A DNA stretch of 13,248 nucleotides from Oscillospiraceae bacterium (GTDB lineage: Bacteria > Bacillota > Clostridia > Oscillospirales > Acutalibacteraceae): NCBI GenBank assembly GCA_029013165.1, contig JAQXMV010000010.1:1-13248 (forward strand), given 5' to 3'. Each line of letters starts with the position of its first letter. Position 1 is the stretch's first letter. Under the pieces are notes generated by a model. It did not search any database and was not told the origin of the DNA. It saw only the letters and a list, made by a program, of their open reading frames with translations. The position numbers and the translations under genes were made by a program. Shown piece by piece: positions 5,710-11,995 of this stretch.

Positions 5710-6552
5710 TCAGTCAACAAGAGTCAGTTCGTATTTATCTGCCAGCTTCTGCAGGGAACCGTCGGCCTTCATCTCAGCCATGATTCTGTTGATCTCGGCT
5801 GTGAGATCTGAGCCCTTACGGCAGGAAATGCCGTACTCTTCCTTGTTCAGTTCAACGACATAGCCCAGGTCGGCATAGGAGGTGCCTTCACCTGTCATGC
5901 CGTTGGCCATGGTCAGGTCGATGATGCAGGCGTCAACGGCGCCGCTTTCAACCTCGAGAAGCGCATCGCTCTGATATTTCACCACGGTGGTCTTACAGCC
6001 TAATTCCTTGGCGGCATCGTGACCTGCCGAGCCGTTCTCAACGGCAAAGGAGAGATCCTTGAGGCTGGCTTCGTCGGGATACTGAGCCAGCTTATCCTTC
6101 TTCATGACAACGACCTGTGCGTTAACAACATAAGGATCGGAAACGCTGGAATTGAGCTTGGCCTTTTCGTTGATGGTCATACCGTTCCATACGCAGTCGA
6201 TATTTTTGGTATCGAGCTCGATGAACTTGTTATCCCAGTCGGCGATCTCAAAAAACTCAATTTCTACGCCCAGCTCCTTGCCCACTGCCAGAGCAAACTC
6301 GGTGTCAAAGCCGGTCCATTCGCCGGTTTCCTTGTCCTTGTAGTTCATGGGTTCATAAACCGTCATGCCGACAATGAGCTTGCCCTTATCCTTGATATAA
6401 GCAAGATCGGATGTTTCTGCGGTACCGGCTGCTGTGGTATCACCGGCGGCCGTTGTGGTGTCTCCGCCTGTTTTGTCGCCGCAGGCGGCAAAAACAAAGC
6501 AAATGGCCAGTGTGAGCACTGCCAGGATTAATGCGATTGATTTCTTTTTCAT
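5710..6552 (-). CDS. Polar amino acid ABC transporter, substrate-binding lipoprotein
   Basis: This is a 280-residue extracytoplasmic binding protein anchored as a lipoprotein. The chosen ATG at 6552 has GGGAGT about seven bases upstream and gives a lipoprotein signal: KKKS, a hydrophobic core, then FAAC with Cys24 as the modified residue. A Thr/Ala/Gly-rich linker (about 30-47) follows, then the SBP_bac_3 fold: KGKLIVGMTVYEPMNY, GFDTEFALAVGKELG, IDCVWNGMT (118-125), FAVENGSAGHDA. The segment after NGMT reads INEKAKLNSSVSDPY and lacks the Arg that in many family members binds the amino acid carboxylate, so the ligand is uncertain. Starting 16 codons earlier is possible but would bury the signal peptide. 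It is the first gene of the importer operon, with a strong promoter at 6615-6643. Confidence 0.94.
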   Translation of the reverse strand: MKKKSIALILAVLTLAICFVFAACGDKTGGDTTTAAGDTTAAGTAETSDLAYIKDKGKLIVGMTVYEPMNYKDKETGEWTGFDTEFALAVGKELGVEIEFFEIADWDNKFIELDTKNIDCVWNGMTINEKAKLNSSVSDPYVVNAQVVVMKKDKLAQYPDEASLKDLSFAVENGSAGHDAAKELGCKTTVVKYQSDALLEVESGAVDACIIDLTMANGMTGEGTSYADLGYVVELNKEEYGISCRKGSDLTAEINRIMAEMKADGSLQKLADKYELTLVD

Positions 6553-6606
6553 TTTTTTACTCCCTTTCCGGAATATTTTTCGCGACATTTCTTTTGTCAC
6601 TTTAGC

Positions 6607-6624
6607 GTGTTACCATATTAACAC
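6607..6624. promoter_or_regulatory. Operator-like inverted repeat over the importer -10 box
   Basis: GTGTTA (6607-6612) and TAACAC (6619-6624) are exact inverted repeats six bases apart. They overlap the -10 hexamer of the importer promoter, where a bound protein would block RNA polymerase. The likely function is repression by an amino acid or nitrogen regulator, but the regulator is unknown. Confidence 0.5.
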
Positions 6625-6643
6625 ATTACAACGCCTATGTCAA
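6615..6643 (-). promoter_or_regulatory. Promoter of the amino acid importer operon
   Basis: On the minus strand TTGACA (6638-6643), a 17-base spacer and TAATAT (6615-6620) lie about 60 bases before the binding protein start. The promoter falls between the stop of the upstream peptidoglycan-binding gene and the importer, so the importer is probably a separate unit. Confidence 0.85.
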
Positions 6644-6675
6644 GGGATTTATCAAAGATTTTCGCTCTTGGCTTT

Positions 6676-7176
6676 TCATCGGTGAAGAAGATAAAATTCT
6701 CCCAAAGTGTTCCATGTCATTTTATCCACCTCACCGGTCTTTTTCACACCGATCACATCCTGCCATTTCTCCACCTCGACCAGGGTCTCCTCATCAAAAA
6801 ATGAGTGTGTACCCACCGTAGAGAAATTGGAAAAAGCCGCCGCAACATCGTTCAGCATCAGCTTCAAAACATGGACGAACTCATTTTCCGTCCCCACAGT
6901 CAATGGCAGATCTTCATTGGTGATGCGTACCACCTGTATCGGCGCCGAAGCGATGAAGACCGCCTGCCGGTTGGCGACAAGCAGGCTCTCCCAGGTTTCG
7001 AGATCCACCACGCCCGTCTCCTTGATACCGTACTTGCGCTGGAAGCTTTTCACACTCAGGGTCGTCTCTTCTCCGAAGATGCCATCGGGGACAACACGCT
7101 CAATATCACTGTCTAATCTGCCTATATTTCTCAGGTATCCCTGCAATTCAAAAACTGCATCATCTGTCTTTGTCAT
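6676..7176 (-). CDS. Small protein with two peptidoglycan-binding domains
   Basis: This 166-residue protein consists almost entirely of two PG_binding_1-like repeats, about residues 7-66 and 95-162. The first has DGIFGEETTLSVKSFQRKYG and TGVVDLETWESL. The second is more diverged, with FFDEETLVEVEKWQDVIG and TGEVDKMTWNTL. The repeats end in the typical TWxxL helix. No catalytic domain, signal peptide or membrane segment is visible, so how it reaches the wall is unclear. The start is fixed by AGGAGG five bases upstream. It follows the SpoIID-like gene by 262 bases containing the four-way-junction element, which would lie in its leader if the two are cotranscribed. It may be an accessory wall-binding protein or a relative derived from the triple-domain neighbour. 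Confidence 0.85.
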   Translation of the reverse strand: MTKTDDAVFELQGYLRNIGRLDSDIERVVPDGIFGEETTLSVKSFQRKYGIKETGVVDLETWESLLVANRQAVFIASAPIQVVRITNEDLPLTVGTENEFVHVLKLMLNDVAAAFSNFSTVGTHSFFDEETLVEVEKWQDVIGVKKTGEVDKMTWNTLGEFYLLHR

Positions 7177-7208
7177 GAGTGCCTCCTAATATAATCCGAT
7201 ATAATAAT

Positions 7209-7223
7209 CCACAGATCCTGTGG
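7209..7223. other. Small palindrome in the 6676-7176 leader
   Basis: CCACAG (7209-7214) and CTGTGG (7218-7223) form a 6-base stem with a 3-base loop, about 20 bases upstream of the AGGAGG site of the small peptidoglycan-binding gene. It may add to the leader structure; its function is unknown. Confidence 0.35.
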
Positions 7224-7265
7224 CGGGAACGGGAGACTTTTACCGGGAAGCCGGGGAGGCCGCAC

Positions 7266-7368
7266 CCGCCGGCCCCGGGCAAGCGGAGCTTGCCCATCGA
7301 GGGAGCGCACTGCCGTGCGCTCCCTCGATATACTGCGCCCCTGCGGGGCGCAGTTCCGGGGCCGGCGG
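7266..7368. repeat. GC-rich four-way-junction element
   Basis: An 11-base closing stem, CCGCCGGCCCC (7266-7276) with GGGGCCGGCGG (7358-7368), encloses three perfect hairpins. These are 7277-7284 with 7288-7295 (8 bases, loop GGA), 7296-7310 with 7315-7329 (15 bases, loop TGCC), and 7333-7341 with 7345-7353 (9 bases, loop TGC). The first two hairpins and the closing stem abut with no unpaired bases; the others are joined by 3 and 4 bases. The element lies between two minus-strand genes that probably share a transcript. It could be a mobile palindromic repeat, a structured RNA, an attenuator or a cruciform. Which strand matters is not decided by the sequence. Confidence 0.75.
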
Positions 7369-7438
7369 CTTTCCCTCCACCTCAGCTTTTCCCTCATCCT
7401 GCCTTTACCCGGCGAAAGAACCTTTCCTCCTGCACCCT

Positions 7439-8848
7439 TTACCCGTTTTCAGAGAGCTCATACCCCGGGTACTGCCCGGAAAGCCTCTGCTGACCGGCTC
7501 TCAAAGTGCTGTAAACATCGGCGATGGTGTTCCAGGTCAGCTCATCGACCTGTCCTGTCTGGGGCAGACCGAAATTTCGCTGAAATTCCTTGACGGCGTT
7601 TTGCGTTTTGAGGTCAAAAACATTGTTCTGTGCCACGGCAGGCGTGTCATAAAAGATCTGTGCAATATAGGCTAAATAGTTTTTGAAAACTCTCACGCTC
7701 GGGCCCACATCGCCTCGGCGCAACACGACGCCGGGATAAGGCTCCGTGGCGGTGCTCTCCAGCTGATTCTGCTCCTGCAGGTAGTCCGCCACGCCGGCGT
7801 AAGAATTATATAAGCTGTCCCAGGTTCTCTCGTCCACTGCTCCTGTCTGGGGCAGGCCCTTATACTGCTGAAAGGCTGTGACAGCGGCAGTGGTTGAGGG
7901 GCCGTATACACCATCCACGGCAATGATCGGCAAAAAATCCACAAACTGACCCAGCAAGGTCAGGAAATACTGCAAGGTGACCACGGGACCGCCCACATCA
8001 CCCTGTTTCAGCGCGCCCTTGAACTGTCGCGGCAGATCCTCATATTTCACGCCCTCGGCGTCCAGCTCCGCAAGTCGGGTGACAGCGTCATAGATGTTGA
8101 TAATCCTATACCATGTGGCTCTGCCGATGATGCCGTCCGCCTCGAGGTCAAAGATGCGCTGAAAGGCTATGACGGCGTCCTCTGTGCTTTGACCGAAAGC
8201 GCCGTTAATCACCGGTATCTTCGGTATCGCAGGATAATTACCGGAAATGCGGGCAAGATAGATCTGCATACGGCGCACATCTTCATTGAGAGAATCTCTT
8301 TTCAGCGGCGTTCCCGGATAAGAAGGAACATTCTCGGCTATGGGAGCGTCCACAACGATCTCGATATCATCACCGTAATAATACCGGAGTATTTCCACCT
8401 CGTTTCTGCCCTGAGTGGCAAGAGCCTGAGAGCCCCACTGGGAAAGTCCCGGGCAAGTGACGGTGGTGCCGTTGCAGTATTGGGCAAAAAAGGGATTGAC
8501 CGTGCCCTGCCGCCGGAGATAGTCATTAAAGATATCGTCGGTAATGCGGCTGATGTTTTCATATATATTTCTGCCCTGAATGAACTTCTGGTCATAATAG
8601 GTGTCGTTGGTAATATCAAAATCATAGCCCTGAGAGGGGTACCATTCGGAGTAGACCCGATTGAGGGCAAAGGAGATCTGCGCCAGAATATTCGCCCGGA
8701 TGGCCGCCTCATCCCAGGTGGAAAAGATCTCGGAGGAGGCAACATTTTTGATGTAATCGGCAAAAGGAACCGTGACATTACGGGCGTTGCTTCGGGGGGA
8801 GCCCAGATGAACCACAATATTGGTCGGAATCGTCGGGATAACAGCCAT
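7439..8848 (-). CDS. SpoIID-like protein with three peptidoglycan-binding domains
   Basis: This 469-residue protein starts directly after the stop of the upstream gene (TAAATG), with AGGAGGAAAGG inside that gene's end. Residues about 26-160 resemble the SpoIID/LytB fold: VPFADYIKNVASSEI aligns with the SpoIID VPLEEYVxGVVAxEMP motif, making Glu40 the candidate catalytic residue. CPGLSQWGSQALATQG and EILRYYYGD match its GMSQYGAxGMAxQG and EILxxYYxG end. Three PG_binding_1 domains follow (about 183-252, 280-350, 377-448), each with a GxFG or GxYG turn and TWxxI/L end. SpoIID proteins cleave glycan strands lacking stem peptides during spore engulfment, so a wall-lytic role is plausible. No signal peptide or membrane segment is seen. 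I associate this architecture with Clostridia. Cys125 and Cys132 lie near the putative active site. Confidence 0.85.
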   Translation of the reverse strand: MAVIPTIPTNIVVHLGSPRSNARNVTVPFADYIKNVASSEIFSTWDEAAIRANILAQISFALNRVYSEWYPSQGYDFDITNDTYYDQKFIQGRNIYENISRITDDIFNDYLRRQGTVNPFFAQYCNGTTVTCPGLSQWGSQALATQGRNEVEILRYYYGDDIEIVVDAPIAENVPSYPGTPLKRDSLNEDVRRMQIYLARISGNYPAIPKIPVINGAFGQSTEDAVIAFQRIFDLEADGIIGRATWYRIINIYDAVTRLAELDAEGVKYEDLPRQFKGALKQGDVGGPVVTLQYFLTLLGQFVDFLPIIAVDGVYGPSTTAAVTAFQQYKGLPQTGAVDERTWDSLYNSYAGVADYLQEQNQLESTATEPYPGVVLRRGDVGPSVRVFKNYLAYIAQIFYDTPAVAQNNVFDLKTQNAVKEFQRNFGLPQTGQVDELTWNTIADVYSTLRAGQQRLSGQYPGYELSENG

Positions 8849-9814
8849 TTAATCAATCCTTTCCTCCTGCGGCGTCAGAGGCACGCGCAGGATGATTTTG
8901 GAGCCGCCAACGGCACTGACCAGCAGCCCCTTTCTTTCCGTGAAGCCGGGCGCATAAACATCGGCATAATAATCCAGGCTCTGTTGTGTGTTCAGCGGTT
9001 CCAGAGAGTTTTCCTTGGGATAGGAGGCAAGCCGGATCCACGGCGTTTCGCCCTCCTCGTTGGTGATGAGAAAAGCGTGGAGCTCTTTGCCGAGATAGAT
9101 CAGGATTTTGGCACCGGGAATGGGATATACGCTGTCACCGGCAAAAACGCGGGCCGTGAAGAGGGCGAAGCTGTCCTTGCCCTCACCGGGCACATCGGGC
9201 TGCCGACTGCTTTCTTCCTCCAGAGGGAGAATCTCCAGGCTTTCTGCCGTTGCCGGCGGCAGCTTGATCTCCTGCCGAGGCGGTTCACGGTTTTCTTCCT
9301 CTCCGCCGGAGTTTTCTTCACCCGGCATATTTTCCGGCGTAGCCGCCTGATCGGTCGGAGGCCTTTGCTCTGTGTTGTTCTCGGCTTCACCGCTTTGATT
9401 TTCCGCGTCTGCCGTGTCCGGTGTCTCCGGTTCGGGCATCGGGCTTTCTTCGGTGTTTTCCTCGGCTTCACCGCCGGATATTTCTGCCTCTGTGCCCTCA
9501 TTCTCCTCGGCAACGGTGTTTTCTTCTGTGGGCGGCTCGATCTCCTCCTCTGCGGCGCTCTCCTCCTCACCGGCGGGAGCCGGTGAAGTCTCCGGCCGCA
9601 AAGCGGCCTCTTCGTCAGCAGCCATTCCGTCATTCTCTTCCACGCCTTGCCTTTCCCCGGACGGCGTCATGCTCCTGTTCTCGTTTTCAGCCGGTTTTTC
9701 TTCGGCGGCGTTGACTGCCTCTGCCTGAGTTTCAAAGCCCATACTCTCCCATTTGCTTTTCATTTTCATGAGATCCCGGGTGTATTTCGATATCAAATCG
9801 TCTATTTCAGCCAT
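8849..9814 (-). CDS. Acidic-linker protein with Ig-like C-terminal domain
   Basis: This 321-residue protein starts at ATG 9814, with GGGGAG nine bases upstream. A 34-codon upstream extension lacks a ribosome site. Residues 1-30 form a helix-prone segment (MAEIDDLISKYTRDLMKMKS). About 37-212 is a low-complexity linker dominated by Glu, Pro, Ala, Gly and Asn. About 215-315 looks like a carboxypeptidase-regulatory or Cna-B type beta sandwich: FTARVFAGDSVYPIPGAKI, a TNEEGETPWIRL turn, then YADVYAPGFTERKG. In my memory such domains sit beside the SpoIID/peptidoglycan-binding gene in Clostridia. There is no signal peptide and no sortase motif. The gap to the next gene is zero bases, so the two are surely cotranscribed and probably act together. 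A structural or adaptor role is inferred; no enzyme motif is seen. Confidence 0.8.
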   Translation of the reverse strand: MAEIDDLISKYTRDLMKMKSKWESMGFETQAEAVNAAEEKPAENENRSMTPSGERQGVEENDGMAADEEAALRPETSPAPAGEEESAAEEEIEPPTEENTVAEENEGTEAEISGGEAEENTEESPMPEPETPDTADAENQSGEAENNTEQRPPTDQAATPENMPGEENSGGEEENREPPRQEIKLPPATAESLEILPLEEESSRQPDVPGEGKDSFALFTARVFAGDSVYPIPGAKILIYLGKELHAFLITNEEGETPWIRLASYPKENSLEPLNTQQSLDYYADVYAPGFTERKGLLVSAVGGSKIILRVPLTPQEERID

Positions 9815-9937
9815 AGTGTTTCTCCCCTTCTTACGGTATACATAATGAATTATATTCACAGTCGGGAGAAAATAGCACCGCCGGCTCATGACTTCCCGGA
9901 AAACCGCCGAAAACAAGGCTGAGCCGAAGAAATGACA

Positions 9938-9983
9938 AAACTGTAACCTTTTTTGACCGTATTTTACACTGTGTTTACAGTTT
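9938..9983. promoter_or_regulatory. Inverted repeat upstream of the lipoprotein gene
   Basis: AAACTGTAA (9938-9946) and TTACAGTTT (9975-9983) are exact 9-base inverted repeats separated by 28 bases, with ACACTGTGT between them. The site lies in the divergent region between 9814 and 10062, just upstream of the plus-strand promoter candidate. It may bind a regulator of either operon. Confidence 0.4.
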
Positions 9984-9988
9984 ATTGT

Positions 9989-10016
9989 TTGTTATTTTCA
10001 AATATAATGGTATAAA
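9989..10016 (+). promoter_or_regulatory. Probable promoter of the lipoprotein-AlgI-DHHW operon
   Basis: TTGTTA (9989-9994), a 16-base spacer and TATAAA (10011-10016) lie about 45 bases before the ATG. A TATAAT at 10003-10008 is an alternative -10, but it lacks a good -35. The area is strongly AT-rich compared with its surroundings. Confidence 0.5.
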
Positions 10017-10061
10017 TATTTTGCTTTATGCACACTAAAAAAATATCAGGAGGACAAAAAA

Positions 10062-10586
10062 ATGAAAAAACTGATTTCCATTCTGCTCGCAGCGGTGCTT
10101 CTTTTCACCTTTGCGGCCTGCGGCGGAAAAGCTCCCGAAGCAAAGACCTATGAGGGCACTCTCACAGAGCTGACCGATAAGCTCTATGAAACCAACAAGG
10201 TTGAATTCATGGTGATGCCCGCAACACCTGTTGACTTTGCCGATGAATATGCCGTCAACGCCTATCTGGGTCTTGACAGCACCGAGGGCCTCAAGGAAGC
10301 CATCTTCTCCGAGTCCATGATCGGCTCACAGGCCTATTCTCTCGTGCTGGTCAGAGTGGAGGATCCCTCTGCCATCGAGGAAGTAAAATCCGCCATGTTC
10401 AAGGGCATTAACCCGGCCAAGTGGATTTGCGTGGAAGCCGATCAGCTTCGCGTGGTCTCCTCGGGCGATATCATCATGCTGGTCATGGTAGCTTCCGGTC
10501 TTGCTCCCGAGCTGGCAGACGGCATGGTAGAAGCCTTCAAGACCAATGTCGGTGAGCTTTCCGGCGAAACACTGACCAAGGGATAA
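10062..10586 (+). CDS. Small lipoprotein next to AlgI/DHHW genes (DUF4358-like)
   Basis: This 174-residue secreted lipoprotein has a perfect AGGAGG ribosome site, a short lipoprotein signal (MKKLISILLAAVLLFTFAAC) and Cys20 as the likely lipidated residue, followed by GGKAPEAKTYEG. The mature part has no cysteines beyond one at WICVEAD. It reads like the small lipoproteins (DUF4358-like) that recur beside AlgI/DHHW pairs in Firmicutes: an N-terminal helix (LTELTDKLYETNKVEFMVMP), AYLGLDSTEGLKEAIF, a SLVLVRVEDPSAIEEVKSAM strand-helix, and LRVVSSGDIIMLVMVAS. The family assignment is from pattern memory and should be tested. The next start is 5 bases after its stop, so it belongs to the same operon and probably acts outside the membrane with the acyltransferase pair. 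Confidence 0.82.
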   Translation: MKKLISILLAAVLLFTFAACGGKAPEAKTYEGTLTELTDKLYETNKVEFMVMPATPVDFADEYAVNAYLGLDSTEGLKEAIFSESMIGSQAYSLVLVRVEDPSAIEEVKSAMFKGINPAKWICVEADQLRVVSSGDIIMLVMVASGLAPELADGMVEAFKTNVGELSGETLTKG

Positions 10587-10591
10587 GAAAT

Positions 10592-11983
10592 ATGGTCTTT
10601 TCGTCACTTTCCTTTCTCTACGCCTTTCTGCCCCTGACCTTAGCGGTCTATTTTGCGGTGCCGCAAAAACTCAAAAACACGGTGCTTCTCCTTTCCTCCC
10701 TCATCTTTTACTGGTGGGGAGAGCCGAAATACACCCTTTTGATGCTTTTCACCGTAACTTTCTGCTACGGGGCAGGACGCCTGATGGAAAAACGACGCGG
10801 TACCCGGGCGGGCAAAGCCCTGCTGATCCTTTCAGCGGCAGTGCCCCTCGGGTTTCTTGCTGTGTTCAAGTATGCGGACTTTTTCCTCGGCTCTCTTTCA
10901 CACCTCACGGGAACAAATATTCCGCTGCTGAAACTGGCTCTCCCTGCCGGCATCAGCTTTTATACCTTTCAGGCTCTGAGCTATGTGATTGATGTTTATC
11001 GGGGCGACACCCCGGCACAAAAGAACTTTATTAACCTCGCCGCCTACATTTCCCTTTTCCCACAGCTGATCGCCGGACCCATCGTGCGCTACACCACCGT
11101 TGCCGGCGAACTGACTGCCCGAACCCACAGTGCCGAAAACGCCGCACTGGGTATGCGGCGTTTCGTCCTCGGCCTCGGCAAAAAGGTTCTCATTGCCAAT
11201 CTCCTGGGCTCCCTGTGCAGTGCCTACCGCGACAGCGGCGATCCCTCGGTGCTTTTCAGTTGGATCTATGCCCTTTCCTTTTCCCTGCAGATCTATTTTG
11301 ATTTTTCCGCTTACAGCGACATGGCCATCGGTCTTGGCCGCATCTTCGGCTTTCATTTCTGTGAGAACTTCGACTATCCCTATATATCAAAAAGTATCAC
11401 GGAATTCTGGCGGCGCTGGCATATTTCCCTCGGCTCATGGTTCAGGGACTATGTCTATATCCCCCTCGGCGGCAACCGGGTCAAGCCTCTGCGGCATATC
11501 TTCAATATCCTGACCGTGTGGCTGCTCACCGGTCTGTGGCACGGCGCCGGCTGGAATTTCATCATCTGGGGACTGTATTTCGGCCTGCTGCTCATTGCCG
11601 AAAAGCTGCTGCTGAAAAAGCCGCTGGAAAAAGCCCCGGCTTTTCTGCGGCATGTCTATGTGATTTTCGCCGTGATCATTTCTTTCGTGATCTTCAACGC
11701 CGACAGTCTCACCGTGGCCACAGGCGACCTGAAAGCCATGTTCGGCCTGGCCGGACTGCCCTTTTCCTCGGCAGACACGATCTATCAGCTCAAAAGCTAT
11801 GCGGTGCTCTTGCTGTTGGCGATTTTCGGCGCCACGCCCATCGCCAAAAAGCTGGCACTGCGCCTGGAAAACAAAAGATTCTTTTTCGTGGCCGAGATAC
11901 TGACCATGGCCGCCATTATCATTGCCGTATCGGCCTATCTCGTGGACGGCTCCTTTAATCCCTTTCTCTATTTCAGATTTTAG
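10592..11983 (+). CDS. AlgI-type MBOAT acyltransferase
   Basis: This 463-residue polytopic membrane protein has about ten to twelve hydrophobic segments. The MBOAT signature is clear: FDFSAYSDMAIGLGRIFGF (237-255), FWRRWHISLGSWFRDYVYIPLGG (272-294) and GLWHGAGWNF (314-323), with His317 as the conserved catalytic residue and His277 in the second conserved position. AlgI proteins pass acyl groups, usually acetyl, across the membrane to an extracellular polymer acceptor or partner enzyme, as in alginate O-acetylation and DltB-type reactions. The ATG lies five bases after the lipoprotein stop, with AAGGGAT as ribosome site inside that gene's end. The DHHW gene follows by 12 bases. The acceptor polymer is not encoded in this window. 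Confidence 0.95.
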   Translation: MVFSSLSFLYAFLPLTLAVYFAVPQKLKNTVLLLSSLIFYWWGEPKYTLLMLFTVTFCYGAGRLMEKRRGTRAGKALLILSAAVPLGFLAVFKYADFFLGSLSHLTGTNIPLLKLALPAGISFYTFQALSYVIDVYRGDTPAQKNFINLAAYISLFPQLIAGPIVRYTTVAGELTARTHSAENAALGMRRFVLGLGKKVLIANLLGSLCSAYRDSGDPSVLFSWIYALSFSLQIYFDFSAYSDMAIGLGRIFGFHFCENFDYPYISKSITEFWRRWHISLGSWFRDYVYIPLGGNRVKPLRHIFNILTVWLLTGLWHGAGWNFIIWGLYFGLLLIAEKLLLKKPLEKAPAFLRHVYVIFAVIISFVIFNADSLTVATGDLKAMFGLAGLPFSSADTIYQLKSYAVLLLLAIFGATPIAKKLALRLENKRFFFVAEILTMAAIIIAVSAYLVDGSFNPFLYFRF

Positions 11984-11995
11984 GCAGGTGAAAGC

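Noticed and set aside
7266..7368. A tRNA gene, because of the cloverleaf-like shape
   Set aside because: Stem lengths (11, 8, 15, 9) and loops of 3 or 4 bases do not fit tRNA. There is no anticodon loop or T-loop sequence.
8189..9586. A 465-codon open frame on the plus strand opposite the SpoIID-like and acidic-linker genes
   Set aside because: It lies antisense to two genes with clear domains, ribosome sites and exact gene junctions. Its product has no recognisable motif and is biased in composition by the complementary low-complexity linker.
9849..9854. TATAAT on the minus strand as promoter of the wall-protein cluster
   Set aside because: No acceptable -35 box lies 16-18 bases upstream and no sporulation sigma consensus could be matched, so I did not annotate a promoter.
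9815..9916. Upstream extension of the acidic-linker protein
   Set aside because: It lacks a ribosome site. The ATG at 9814 has GGGGAG at good spacing, and the extension overlaps AT-rich promoter-like DNA.
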